A stretch of 64,000 nt of DNA, taken from assembly GCA_004369085.1 (NCBI GenBank), contig ML210181.1, positions 159,377-223,376 of the forward strand. The letters run 5' to 3'. This document shows, piece after piece, positions 23,758-36,845 of this stretch (position 1 is its first letter; every line of letters begins with the position of its first letter). The notes below the pieces were generated by a model that did not search any database, was not told the origin of the DNA, and saw only the letters and a program-made list of their open reading frames with translations. The DNA is from Coprinopsis marcescibilis. Its lineage: Eukaryota > Basidiomycota > Agaricomycetes > Agaricales > Psathyrellaceae. Position numbers and translations under genes: made by a program.

Positions 23758-26700
23758 ATGGAGTCGCCGTCACAGTCGTCGTCGCGCCCTCATCGTCCGG
23801 ATTCCAACACCGACAGGGAGAAGGAGAAGGAGAGAGACGATAACAACAATGACAAACACAGGGACAACGACCATTCGCCGACGTACCCAGCACAAGCCGA
23901 ACGCCCAGCATCGGGCTCAGCCTCTTCGCCATCCCCCGTGTTTCCCCCATCCGCGTCGGGCTCACCCCACCCGCCTTCCTCCTTCCCCTACCCATACGCA
24001 GGAGCAGCGGGCACAGTGGCCTCACGCGCCGACGCCCCCTCCCGCGCTTCATACAAGAGCGAGGGTTACCCATCCTGGCTCCCGCGCCGCCCACCACCCC
24101 CCGCACCAGCCTCAACAGTCGGCACAAACACCCCTATGCCCACCAACGAGTTCGGAATCCTCAGCGGCTCAGCCTCAGCAGCGGGCACAACCAACCCCGG
24201 CGAATTCGAGCGCGAGTACAAAGCTTTCCTCGAGCAAATGCAGCGCGAACGGCTGGAACTGGACGCCGACCAGGAACGACAGCGGCGGCAGCGGGATATG
24301 CGGGACATCAGCATGGACATGGAGGATACGGACGGCAACAACTTGCGCTTGGACACCACTATGGACAACGATGATAACGAAGATGACGATGAAGACAACG
24401 ACTATTTGGAAGATAATGATGACAGTTACTTGCAGAATCCGCTAGCTCGACGTCCCCGCAACAGTACGGGGACGGAAGGTAGCACGTCTAGTCCGGACCC
24501 TATCCCCCCAACACAGATTGGCGGGCGCAAAGCGACACCGCGAAGTGTGAGGATCGTCAACTTGCAGAGGGATGCGGTGGCGAAAGGGTTGGGAGTTGGT
24601 CTCCCACCTGCTGCTGCTGTCCGCCACAGCGCTGCCTCCGAGGACCTCACCGGGGCAGCTGCAGGCTCGCCAACAGCATACGGATTCGGCGACCTACACG
24701 CGCGAACACACAGCCAGAGTCAGTGGTACTCACGCAAACACCAACATCGAGAGTCGAACCACGAGAAGAGGATTTCAAGTGGTGCGACGGCTGTTGCACC
24801 TGTTCACCAAGCGCATACTCGTGCCTACTCGCGTGGTGCTGCCCCACCCGCGTTTTTCAATAGCGTCGCGAGTGCTGGCGGTATCTCGATGGGAGCTGGA
24901 GGTGCGGGTGACGCTGGAGAGAGACGCACGAGACCCAAGTTCAATTTGCGGGGATTGCATTTGGAAATGATGAGGAGCCCATCGGGGTGGATGAAGGTGT
25001 ATTACAGGTTGTGGCCTATACTCGTCTTTGCGCATATCCCGGTACAGACATTCTTGGACTTTAATGCCGTTTATATGCTTGTGCAGTGCGTCTCTTTTCA
25101 CTCTCTTCAGTAAAGGAGTCGTATGGCTAACCCAAGTGATTGTTTTTAGGGTCAGCAGGCATCCTCTGCCAAATGCATCACCAAACTCGGGCAAGAACTG
25201 GGCATTGTGCGCTGCAGCATACATCGCGTGCTGGTTCCTCTGGGCCTTGGTGGTGTTTTTGCTATACGAGGTTGTGTACAATTTCGCGAGGCGGTGGAGA
25301 GTTCGTGAGTGTTTCTTTCTCCTTCGTGCAATGCAAAAAAGTGCTTTACTGACATGCTCTCTCTTCCAGGTCGGCCACTGATCTTCCCGCTGTACCTCAA
25401 CGCCTCGGGCTACACCTACGCATGCCTCACATCCTACAACACATTCTGCTTCCTGCAACATCTGCGCTACACCGCGTTCCTGCCTATCGAGCCTGATCTC
25501 AGCGGCGTCACCAGTTCCAACAGCTCCAGGATCAGCATCGAATACAACGAAAAGTCCGAAGCTGAAGCCAACCAGGATGACAGTCGGGATACGAATCGGG
25601 AAGGAGACGTTTCAGGGGTGCTTGCGGATATTTCTGGGAATACAGGGTACGGTGCAGGCGATGAGTCGAAGGAGAAGAGTAGGAGCGACGAGGTGGTTGA
25701 AGAGCCTCGGACGCCTGTGAATGGTGTTTCAGTCAGCCGGCCGCTTCCTGCTGCGAGGAACCATGGACGGACGGAGAGCCAGGAATCGACGGGGAGTGAG
25801 CCGGATGGAGAGGGCGATGCTGCGTTGAGCAAGTTCAGAAGAAGGGAGGCGAGAGAGCGCGGGGAGTCTGTGCCTGTCGAGGCAGAGCATGGCAGTGGGA
25901 ATGGGGACAGCAAGAAGACGAAGAGCGGGTTGGTGTTGTTCATCCTGCGGAAACTGCAGTTGCATAAGCTTTTGGGCTATTCGAGTCCCTCGCCTTCGCT
26001 TTCGCCGTCGGCGGACGTTCAGAGGACGGGGTCCTTGAGGACCACGAAGAAGTTTACAAAGGAGGGTGCGGAGGCGAACAAGGTGAAGCGGCTGGAGAGG
26101 GAAAAGAAGGTTAAGCAGAGTGTGAATGTTACGTGGCGCGATGGATTGGCGGAGACGTTCAACCTCTATTCGCAGAATCTGCCGAACATGGTTGTCTTGC
26201 TCCCGAGAGCGGGTGTTGCGCTTGGATTGGTGTTGGCGTTTGGAAGTGGGGCGGGTGGTGGAAGATTTGGTGGGTCTCTCTTTCTTTCCTCTCTTTTCCT
26301 TTGTTTGCGTTTTTGGGTTCGTGTGCGCGTTGGGTTTTGGGACATCTACGATTCGGCTGTGCCCTGCGCTATTAAGACGCGACGCGTCTGATCGCTCGGA
26401 CGCAAAGGTTGTCGAGGAAGAGTGATCCTTGATGAAGGAGATGGATGACGTCGGTTTCCCTGGTTTTACTTCCACTTTGCTTCCACCAGTTGCTTTGATC
26501 CATGCTTTGCTTGATGATCCCGGTTTGTTTCCGCTTTGGCTGCGGGTGATCGTTTACGACGTTGGGGTAACCTGGTAAAGGCCTTTTTGATGGAGAGGTT
26601 CTGTCTATCATGCGTCATAATCATCTGCTGCACCCTGTCTTGATGAGATGTGTTGCTTTGCTGATATGTTGCCCGATGTTGACTGGATGGTGTGGTGTGT

Positions 26701-29700
26701 TACGGTGACGCGACACGATCGACGAGGACGCGACGCGTCAGGGTGGTGCGGTGCAGAATCTGATTCTGATTCAATTGTGTGGCTGCTTCCTCGATTTCAT
26801 TTCGTGGAAGATTGAAAGCCTCCGTCGAGTCCTGTGCACCGTATCGTTGGTATATTTAGGCTGTCAGGTCATGGTACCTGTCCTTTTGGATGACGTCATC
26901 TTCTTCCCTTCCCTTTGCTCTACACCTATCCTTTTTCTTTTTCTCCAGAGTACAATGTACTGATTGAAATCCCCGCTATAGGTACCTCCCTGGGTCAAGC
27001 CGCTCAACGCGATGCGACGTTCTTCAGGCGCGAGAATGGGTTGTTGACAGAGTACGCGCTTGCGATTCTGTGGATCAACATTGCTTGGGCCGGATGGCGC
27101 TTGTTGGTGCTCGTCGTTTCTTGGTACGTTCCGCTCATTCACAGCCTGTACCCTCCCCCCTAACGCAAAACACCCTCCAGGATCGGCCTATGGATCCTCA
27201 GCGGACATAGCTGCGCAGGCATCTGCGGCCCCCGCAACAAATGGGAAGAAGAAGAGCACAACCGGCTCAGTGCAGCGTTCAGCCCCACGCACCACGGACG
27301 GAACTACTCCATCTCCAGCAGTCTCGCTAGCGACGACGACAGTGTGCTTCCCTGGGAATGGCGCGAGTGCACGCGGGCGCGTGTGCAGGACGCTTGGGAG
27401 TTTTGCCTCGTCGGGCGGATGGGGCTGCGGTGGGGGGTGGATGAGAAGCGGGGGACGTTTGATGGTGCGCGTGGGTTTGGGGGTGAGGAGTTTAGGGAGA
27501 AGGGCAAGGCGAGGGCCCGGGTCAGGCAGAGCGAGAAGGGGTATTTGGACAGGGAGAGGGATTTGGTTGAAGAGGATGAGGAGGATGATGGGGGGCTGAG
27601 CGATGAGGGGCTGCAGAGGGTGTTGGCGGCGGTTGGTTTCCCGAGTGTGGCTAGTCCTGCCAAAAGGGGCGTGCTCAGGTCCGATTTGTTTGAGAGTCCC
27701 AGCAAAGGACGGGGAAGCTCGGATAGGGAGAAGAGTGGGGATAATGAGAGTCTGGAGTCGCTCAAGCTGGGGGAGAAGAGGAAGGGGTACACTCCGCCGT
27801 TGACCCTGCCTGTGGGTGGTCAGCCGCCGCTTCTCAAGTTGCCGTATCCCTTTACGAAGCCGGGAAGTGGTCAGGTTAGCTCCAAGGATTTGGTGCCGTT
27901 CCCGAAAGAGAGGGATAGGGACAGTGGGAAGAGTGGTTCGAAAAAGAGCAAGAGCAAGAGTCAGAGTGGGACATCGAGCGGGACTGGTTCTGGGAGTGGG
28001 TCATCCAATGACGATGACGATGATCGGGACGGTGAAGGACAAGATCAGGACGAGGAGGAAGAGGAAGAGGACGGCTCGTCGTCTTCGCACCGATACTCGG
28101 CTGAACCGTCTACCCCGTCGCATTCGCACAGTTCGTCGTCGAGAGGAGGGGGAGGAGGGAGGGCATCCAACTCGATGTCCTCGCTTGGCCATCCCCTTCC
28201 ACCTGCTGCTTCCTCCTTTGGTGGTGTCCTGGCAGGTAGCCCGACTGGTCGTTCGATCTCGACCTTTAACCCGCCCTCGGCATCCCCTGTCTCGCCTTCC
28301 TCCGGATCTGGCTCTGGTTCTGGCGGCTCGGGTGCGAGACCGTTGAGCATTTCGCAATCAAGTGCGTCGCCTGTTGGATGGAAGAATAGAGGTGCTGGTG
28401 TTATGGGGGCTGGAGCTGCTGGTGGAGTGGGCAGCACGAGGTTCCCCTTCCTCTCCGGTCCACCTGGCTTTGCGCATCCGGCGCACCAGCGACGACCAGG
28501 TGCACACAGCACCACCTCGTCTACCGGTCACTCCAGAGGCCTCAGCCAGGTCAGCGGTGTGAGCGGCTTCAGTGGGTTTAGTGCTATCAGTGCTGGAAGT
28601 GGGTATGCTGCAAGCGGGAGTGCCGGACCTGGGTTGAGCGAGGGAGCGGAGAGCGTGCTTAGTGGAGTGAGGAGCCGGATGGAGAGTGCGGAGAGCGGAG
28701 AGAGTGGGAGCAGTGGAGAGGATTTGGGAGGGGGTGGACGGCCTGTGGTTCCTGCGGGTGGACTGCCGATGCCGCCTAGGCACCCGCATTTGGTGCAGCA
28801 GGGTGTGCAGGGTGAACTTGGGCAGATGGGTGTGCAGGGAAGGAGTAGGCGGGGAAGTCGAGTTTCGGGCAGTCCCAAGTCTGGGTCTGGGTCGAGCTCG
28901 ACGGGTGGGTCTGCTGCCGCTGTTGCTGCTGCCACCGCCGGGGTCGTTGTTCCGGTCCGAGAGCAGAGCCAGCTGGAGGGTGTTGCGTTCCCGAGTGTCT
29001 CTGAGAGAGAGGGGAGAGGGAGAGGAAGACTTGATGGTACTTTCCCTGAGGATGTTGAGCTGGGATTGGGAGCTCTTGCGAGAGAGAGTGGTGTGAGGAC
29101 TTCGAGGACGAGGAGGATGGGTGAGGAGGATGGGGCGAGTTTGCAGCTTGAGTTACAGCATGGTGATGAAGAAGATAGCGATTACAACGACGATGACGAA
29201 CATGACGAAGAAGTAAAAGGGGAGAGGGAGGATGTTGTTGGGTTGTTGGGGAGCGGGTCTGCTAGTGGAAATAATAGCGCTGGGCCGTCTCCCAGGGCTT
29301 CGCTTGTGGATATAACTGCTGCTGGTGCGAGAAGCAGGACGAGGAGCAGGCATAGCTCGTCTGCCCAGTCTAGAGAGTCGTTGAGGCTTTCGACTGGTGC
29401 TGGTGCGAGGCCGTTGTCCATCTCGTTCACCGGAGATCGATCCAGGAGGAGCTCCTTGAGGCAAGGATATACTGTCACGGGCGATTCACCTGCGAGATCA
29501 AGGAGGGAGAGTGTGGCCAGTGCAGTTAGGGAACGGGCAAGTTCGTTTGGTGTGATGATGAGGGAGCGGGCGCAGAGTCTGATGCAGAGCGTTGTGGGTG
29601 CGGGTGTTCTTGGTGCTGGTGCGCCAGGATTGACTCAACCTGTTTCGACTGGCGGCGGACAGATGGGGCCGTCTTCATCAATGACCAACCTGCACGCTGG

Positions 29701-30787
29701 CCATGGCCACCGGAGACTCGGCTCGAGCAGTGGAGAGAGTGCAGCTGGCGTTGAGAGTCGGGTGACTGGCAGTATTAGGTCTGCCACACCTGCCGTTGTG
29801 AGGCTCTCGGGAGGTGGGGACGGCGATGCGGTGATCAGGATCCCGGTCGGTGCTGGTAGCATCGTTCCAACCCCGGTTATGAGGAGTGTGAGCGGGGACA
29901 GTTCGGGGAGCAGCAGCAGCGGTGGAGTGCAGAGGCACCATCAGCTGATAGAGGAGGATGCCTCCTACTCGTCGTCGTCGCACAGTAGGAGTGGCAGCGA
30001 GAGTCTGAGTGGCAGTGGCAGTGCGCCGGAGGGGAACAACCACACCTTTGGGAGGCCAGTACCGTTCTTGCAGACACCGAGTGACCAGGAGGATGAAAGT
30101 GACTTTGGAGAACCGATCTCGCCTCAGCGAAGATTGTCCCCTGCTCTTCAGGCAGCTGCACAGTCGTCGGAGGATGAGGAAGAACAGTATTTCTCTCAGC
30201 CCGAGGCGTCGCTGAGGAGTCCCCAGCTGTCAGTCCGTACGAGGACAGGATCTGCAACCCCGAGCATGCTGAGTAGTGGAATGCCCACACCTATTCCACT
30301 GTCGCATGAGCCTACATTTGTCTCCCAGCAACAAGGATCGGAATCGCCAGCTCTTCAAGACTCGCCCCCGGAAGTCTTCTTGCACCCTCCGTCTGCACCT
30401 GGAACGTTTGACAGTCGCTGGGCACGCAACCGCTCCTTGAGTCCTGCTGGAAGCACCAACACGGATTACTTGAGTGTTAGGGGCGGAGAGGCAGAGAGCA
30501 TCATGATGTTGAGCAGTGCTGCACAGAGCTTTGTTACTGCGCCTGCGAGCATCGCTGAGAGCTCCACCACGACCACGACTGGCAGGAGCGGCGGAAGCAG
30601 TGACACAGCAACCATTAGTGGTAGCTGGGAGGAGAGGGGTGCATTCTTTAGTGGGTTCTTGGGCCCGAGTGCTGCAACGAGGACAGGTTTGGGAACGCAG
30701 AGGGGAAGGAGGGACAGTGGTATGGTGGAGCGGGCGGGTGATGTGGCTGGTGCTGGTGGAGGCATTGGGGATGGCAGGATTGCGTGA
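23758..30787 (+). CDS. Large unrecognised multi-pass membrane protein with disordered tails
   Basis: I do not recognise the family. Five exons fit together in phase: 23758 to about 25085; about 25150-25303; about 25370-26270; about 26950-27124; and about 27181 to the stop at 30785-30787. They give roughly 2000 residues. The N-terminal 350 residues are Ser/Pro-rich with an acidic tract (DNDDNEDDDEDND). Hydrophobic segments follow: LWPILVFAHIPVQTFL, KNWALCAAAYIACWFLWALV, a segment around SGYTYACLTSYNTFCFLQ, NMVVLLPRAGVALGLVLAF and YALAILWINIAWAGWRLLV. The last 1100 residues are Ser/Gly/acidic low complexity, probably cytosolic or luminal. Intron 3 is about 680 bases, about ten times the local norm, so another small exon may be missed. 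Similar basidiomycete proteins are often labelled only proteophosphoglycan-like because of composition. Confidence 0.75.
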
Positions 30788-32254
30788 GGGACCCGTCGTT
30801 ATGTGCCACCGACCTTTGAAACTATCAATCGACCCTCGTCTAATTCGCGTTTAATTCCTCTTCTTTGGGATCGCCCTCTAATACTTTGTTCCTCTTCCTA
30901 TTCATTCTGTGCCTTCGGCTTCTCCCTTCTGGACTTCGACTTCTTACCTGTATGACCATTGCTCACTCGAAGGTGGCGAAATGCGAGCAGGTGAGTGTAT
31001 GTCTGGGGAGTTGTTCACGGGTAATTGATCGCTGACACTCTTGCCTTTATAGCCGACCCTCTCTTCGATTCAATCAAGCCATCTGTGACTCTCGACACGT
31101 CAATCGCTCGTACTGCTACCTAACCCGAGTGCTAATGGTGGTGGATACATATGTCATTACGACACATCGTTAATGAGCGGGTGGAAAGCGGTTCTCGGCT
31201 CACCTCGATTCTCATCCGTCCATCCAATGCCCTTTTATCGCCTCTTTTTATGCCCAATGACTATCACGTTCTGAGTTCTGATTTACGCTTACATCCGACT
31301 TTACGCCTATTCCCTTCTACCCCTTGACGAGCATCACCTCATTCCACCCACCCTTCTATCCCATTCAAAACGATCATGAACAGTCTGGTCGCCATTTCCT
31401 TTGGTGATTAGCAACTAATGATGCTTCTATTTCTACTAAATTACGGAAACCTAACCTCCTTTTACGACTAACGACGCCGTAATTCTTCATTAATCTCGAC
31501 GCGATTACCTTTTCGTTACACCCCTTTTCTGAACACCCATTTACCGCTATTTAGTTGACGTTTCTGTCCACCTATACGTTCCATTCACCCCATCGACTGC
31601 TATTCTTCCTATTCTATACTCCCCATTGAACATTCAACATTCAACATTCAATATCTATATCTCTAACACGTTGCGACATCTACCTTCATCTACACTTACT
31701 CTGTACATATCATTTCTACGTTCCACAAGTATCACATTTGCATCACATTGAACTTTCTATTTAGACGTACACATTTGCTTGTCATTCAACTAGGTTTAGT
31801 TCATTAGGTTCGTCAATATATTACAAATTTTGACCAATCTGCTCTCCACCGAGTCTGGAGTCGTGTGACGTGTCAGGAGACGTCGAACCTAAGGTTCCGA
31901 TGGTTACAGGTATATTACAATACGATTACCGCTAACGAAGGAGGAAGTGTTGGAAAGGATGTCTGCCAGGCACATTAAATATTAGGTGCTTGCTGATACT
32001 AACAGCTGGCAATTCAACAGATGAGGGTCTTCAGTGCAATACACGGTAGATGTTGGACCCTGGATCTATTTGAAACCATGAGAATGGAGGGCGATGAGTC
32101 TTCAAGGGTACACTCGGCAGGATTTTGTGACAGGACCCCGTCCGCAGCTAGCCTGGGGTTCTTAGAACTGCAGAGATAATTTGCATTAGACTTTTCTTTC
32201 TTGGTATGGGAAGGCAATGAAAGTGGACCTTTGAATGGCATTTGATGTTCAACG
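30788..32254. other. 1.5 kb convergent intergenic region
   Basis: AT- and pyrimidine-rich sequence between two converging genes, with a short tandem of cattcaa units near 31625-31650. No coding signal seen. An intron-like gtgagt...ag stretch near 30991-31053 suggests the membrane-protein transcript may have a spliced 3' untranslated region. Confidence 0.4.
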
Positions 32255-34007
32255 TTATGCAACCTGAGAGTGTTCAGACAGGGCGAACTCGATACTTTGT
32301 TCCGTCCTAGCAGTGTGTCCTGATCGTTCTCCGGTGCTTGTAGATTTGGCACCAAACACCCTGTTCAGCGTTCGAGTCCCCCATTCGTGATCTTGGTGAG
32401 CCATTTCGCGGACGTGTAGGATCATTCGGGTAGGGAATATGGCATGGAGGGTGGTTTGTAAACTGATATAGGGCATTATTAGCGTTGTCCCATGATGCGC
32501 CAAGCGGGATAATGGACTTACATGACGAGTATGTATTGAGGCTGTCCGAGCTTGTCAGCATATAGGGACACAGACGAGAGAAGGGAAGAAGCGTACGTGG
32601 CCGGCAAGGGATATTATGATGTTGGTCGCGGAAGAGACTAGGTTCAGGTGAAGTTTAGAGCCAGGGTAGCCTGAGGCACTGAAAGATAAACGTACCAGCA
32701 ACAGCAATGAAGTACACGGTCCCGTCGCGATAGAGAATTGTGACCAACCTGCTTCGTGACCTTCTGTACTTCCGGTATCCGATGATGAGCGACATGATCA
32801 TCATTACTGGTTGCTGAATTAACGATGCTTCGTGCAATGAAATCGACAAAGGCACCAACCGACTTCCGTGAGTAGAATAATGACGTAGAGAATCCCGACA
32901 AGCCAGCCTTCAGTGGATAGCTGACCACAACTAATTGCTGGATGCAATGGCTCGCGAACTATATGCTGGTCAGGATTCTAGATCTTTTGTACGAAAGGTG
33001 GCCCTATACTTACTCGTAATTCCTAATCCATGCTTGATTGTAATAAATAAGGCGACGCCTACAGCGATCTTGTTAAACGGACGACCTGTAAGTTGCCTGG
33101 GCAGGTATAGATAGTACCGGGACTTACAATTAGTTCGCCGATGAAGCAGAACTTGAGCCAGCGAGGCCTTTCTGCAAGGACGTAGACTCGAATAGAGAGG
33201 AGAACTAAATGGGTCTTGGTCAGAAGGTCTATCTTGTGAGAGATGGTTGGTTGTGGAAACCCTCACATTGGGAGAAGCAGACGGCCAAAAAAGAAAGGGC
33301 TAATTCAAAGTTAGCGATGGATCCGACGTTCACATGAGTTCCTCACCTGCGAACACAATTGTACGAGCCATACAGATCTGTGGGGTAGTTAAAAGGGTAT
33401 ATTCAAACGGTGCATACCGCGGTTGCGGCGTCAACTCACAGTATGATACGATGCGGACCCGTAAGCAGAGGCATTAACTGACAGGTAGACATGTGGGTAA
33501 AAGAGGAATTCACACCGTTGAAGAATCTCTTACAAGCAATAGATAGTGGTATTGTTAACCCAGGAAGGTACCTCAGGGTGAAGAAAAACACGTTGACAAG
33601 GGTGAACTTGGCAGGCCACATCAATTCCACCTGTGGACGGCGAATTCAGTGAATTCGAGTTTATTTGCAGTTTCGCGGTCAAGACTCACTTCAAGGGGAA
33701 ACGTGTGCAGAAAGTCTGCGAGCTGTGTCAAGTGGAGTACCGTGGAGAAATATCTATGTCAGTCGTCGCACACAGGAATTCACGTTGTGCTATCGTACTG
33801 ACCCAAAGCGCAAGGCTTGCTACTGCAACAATCGATTTATTCTCCCCAAACATCGCATAAACTGAAGTACTCACAGTCACCAGCCTGTATAATTGGTTCA
33901 TGGCGTAAGTTCAACACTTTCTCTGACCATAACTCCGTGAAACTCACATAAACCACCCGGGTCGCTGAAGCCATTGCTATGAGTTGCTCAGCATTGTAGC
34001 TGCTCAT
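32255..34007 (-). CDS. DUF6533-like multi-pass membrane protein
   Basis: Many small exons on the minus strand form a coherent frame. The start MSSYNAEQLIAMASATRVV lies at 34007. Then come SIVAVASLALW, YFSTVLHLTQLADFLHTFPL and VELMWPAKFTLVNVFFFTLRY (about 33633-33571), which is the hallmark of the Agaricomycete DUF6533 membrane family (E-x-x-x-x-W-x-x-x-x-x-x-K-x-L/V-F). Later exons add LVLLSIRVYVLAERPRWLKF, GWLVGILYVIILL, and a final exon with DHEWGTRTLNRVFG that stops at 32255. The family has about seven helices, is usually 300-400 residues, expands strongly in mushrooms, and has no established function. Exon joins in the middle (32640-33000) are uncertain. Confidence 0.6.
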
Positions 34008-35990
34008 AATGCCTTGCCAAAGAAAGGGGGGGATTGTCTTTCGGCGTCTTCGAGGGAGAGCTCGATTCCTCGATTCCTGACCGGTCCAACGAGAGAAAGA
34101 AAGGCTGGGGCCGGCGTCATGGCGGCTAGCGCAGTGTGTTATAAGGAGTTACCTACTTATGTGTTGACCCCCTGCAGGCCCCAACGGTCGGCTTGGTGGC
34201 CTCATGTGGGAGCCGTGGCAGGCGGCAGCCGACAACCGATGATTCAACAGATCGCGTAGACGGCCTCAGCATTGTGACAGTGTGTCAGCTAGTGTGGCAT
34301 GATGTTAGATTAAGGCACAGAACGCTACAGAAATCCGTAAGTCATCGTAAAGCGATATGCACCCCAGTCGGAACCGCCTTAAGACATAAATACCCCCTGG
34401 TGGTAGGAAGATTCTATGCCTTTTAGGAGGGTATACCTGTTTGAAGGAGCGCATTGGCGGATCGAAACCCATGCCTTTCGGGCGACTCTGCCTTTTCACA
34501 TGTATGCCCTAAGGACGTTCCGACTGTAACATACATCAATCTCGGAATCTTTGCTTCGCTTAGCTCAGTTCACTGAAGTCTGGGACGTTGTACGAGAAGG
34601 AGAGGATGCGGTGATGAAGACTAAGTATGAACTCCCAGCAGTATAGTAAGTATAAGCTCCGGGGTTACCAGAATATTGTGATGTGTGGGGTCCCAGCGCG
34701 GCGTTCAATTGAATTGCGCTTTTGATTATCAGACAACTGTGTCTGTCAATGCGCGCTATTTAGCCCCTTTCATCATGTATTTGCCATTTGTGTGGTCAGG
34801 AATCAGAGACGAGAACGAACTTGAGGGTGGCTCTGGGAGCATGCGCCAACGACTCGGAATATGCGGAAAAGAACGTGTTGGATTTACCTTTGATTATTCC
34901 CGACTATGCCCGAGCCCTCATTACACAAGTCAGTCCCCAGCGCTTAATTCAAGTCTCTCGAAAAACTGTCTTCGAGGCCGGAAAGACAGGACTCCCATGT
35001 ACGATATGAGCTGGTCGGCTCCTATTATTGTTCATTCGGGAAAGAATGGATCGCGGTAGTTCGCCCGGATGGCAGCATTATATAGCCTTGGCATGACTCT
35101 TTGCTTCACAAAACAGCGTGACACAAATGCCATATAGCTTCAGCACTTTCTACGTCTAATTAAGCTAGGTTGGGTCTCCGTTTCCAACGGCTCCTTTGAA
35201 ACCCCAACCCGGCCAATCGAACTAGTCCGTTTGCAGCTCAGGTGAGCCGTCCAGTCACACAGGTTGATAAGTCGCACTTGAGAAAACAGTGGCGAAGCTC
35301 AATAGAGGTGAGGACAAGCATAGTGGCAATTGAATATCGCACAACGACTCCTGCCTCCTTCTTTCTCGTTCAATGACCTCAGCACGGTCTCAAGTTACCG
35401 ACGAGGGGAATATTTGTATCAGCTTTCGGACTCGGATAAACAAAGGAAGCTCACTAGCTCTCTTGTTCCCAAACTGTCAAGTCAATGTAAAGATGTGCTC
35501 TGCTGCGTTGAATAGATGGTTGTGTTAAGAAGGTGGCTTGGGAGTGTCGGTGGATTTCGAATGTATTGGCCGGGCTCCCTGGACCCTTGCGGACGATCGA
35601 GTATACACTCGAGACCCTGATATGGCGCAGTGCCAATTTACCTTGGAGTCGCTTGGGCCTGGTATAAGCGGAAGCCCGAGTCCCCTTTACTCCTCGGAGA
35701 AATGCTATGTTGGAACTGACCTAAGAACCAATCTCGCAAAATGGTATGAATGGGCCAAGAGCCTTCACTGCTTTTCATTTTTGGCGGGCATTTTCCAACT
35801 GACACAAGTCACAGAATCAACTTAGCTCAAGACGAAGCCCTGTGGACTGGAATGACGTCACAGGCGCTTAGACACGCTCTTCAAAGATCTCGCGTCTCAG
35901 GTTGATTTTTCTTAATACTATGCTGCAAAAACGTATGGATTCAAAAGGCTACGAGTGAGCGAAGCAGCTGTACTAGACTATTAGACGTAT
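34008..35990. other. 2 kb region without a supported gene
   Basis: Only short ORFs without family motifs, for example 34685-35059 and 35538-35825 on +. It contains a segment (35431-35580) that is diverged but clearly related to 61113-61262. Confidence 0.4.
35431..35580. repeat. Dispersed non-coding repeat, copy A
   Basis: Shares ctcggataaa-aaa-gaagctc, tcaatg-aaaga and a closing ggcttggga-tgt...aatg-attggc-gg block, in the same order and orientation, with 61113-61262. It lies about 410 bases beyond the stop codon of secreted protein A, whereas the partner lies just upstream of secreted protein B. Confidence 0.55.
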
Positions 35991-36802
35991 TCAAAACCCA
36001 TGTCTTGCGTCATCTTTTGCAAGGATCTCCAAGGCATTCAACTGCGCACCCTTCAACCCATCCCCATAAGCAGCCACAACAGATTGGAACACATCCGCCT
36101 TGTCTAATTTAACGGTACGAGTGCTCCAATCAATTGCACCTGCTTTATCCAAGGTCATGGTCACCATCTGTGAATATGGTTTCGCCGCCTCCCCCTCCTT
36201 TTCGTACAGATAAAATATATCTGGCGAAACGGGCCGCTCACATCCACCTGCAGAATCGCCGACATCCGAATTCAATTGAGTGACGTTATCCACGGCACCG
36301 GTGATAGGCTTTCCACAGAAGGGTGTCGCCGAAAGATCTTGGTGGCACCACGCCCACGAAACCCCAAATACCGTCTTCGCACCATCGTGCGAAAGGCATC
36401 CAGGATCTGCGCGACTATTGCGAGACGCATTTCCAGCGCATGAAGTGTATGATTGGGGTAAGAGTCCCCATCCCGCTTCGCCTTCAGGGAGGCCGCTAAT
36501 ATGCGTCATAGAGCCGCTGTGCCAGAACGACTATACAACCAGAGTTGATGAGGTTAGCTTGGCGCTCAAACTGAAGCGTTGAGAAGGCATACCGCGATTA
36601 CGACTGGGTAGTTCCACTGGATGACCCTGCAACACTCGCGTGGTACCATCCATGTACAGACTGCTGCGCGAGTTGCAGGGTCGCAGGTCGTGGAACCATC
36701 ATAGAGGGCTCCAACCGCGCCTTCGCATCCTCGTTGAGCGGCTGTTCGCCTCACAGCGAGTGCAGAAATGCAAACAGTGAAGAGGGTTGCTATGAATCTC
36801 AT
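35991..36802 (-). CDS. Secreted Cys-containing protein, copy A
   Basis: Unrecognised family with a clear paralog at 60181-60987. Exon 1 (36802-36593) encodes a signal peptide (MRFIATLFTVCISALAVRR...AAQ) and the mature start RGCEGAVGALYDG, followed by CDPATRAAVCTWMVPRECC. A 62-base intron (36592-36531) is followed by exon 2: FWHSGSMTHISGLPEG, SRADPGCLSHDGAKTVFGVSWAWCH, PDIFYLYEKEGEAAKPYSQMV, AYGDGLKGAQLNALEILAKDDARHGF and stop. About 240 residues with around ten cysteines, several shared with copy B, so probably disulfide-bonded and extracellular. A TATATAAG lies about 36 bases before the ATG. No catalytic motif recognised. Confidence 0.8.
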
Positions 36803-36837
36803 CTTTTATGACTTTATCAACCAACTTGCGTATCAGT

Positions 36838-36845
36838 CTTATATA
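36838..36845 (-). promoter_or_regulatory. TATA-like box of secreted protein A
   Basis: TATATAAG on the minus strand, about 36 bases upstream of the ATG at 36802. Confidence 0.4.

Noticed and set aside
28001..30290. Several long minus-strand ORFs opposite the large membrane protein
   Set aside because: Mirror images of Ser/Gly-rich codons in the 1147-codon last exon; no independent motif or start context.
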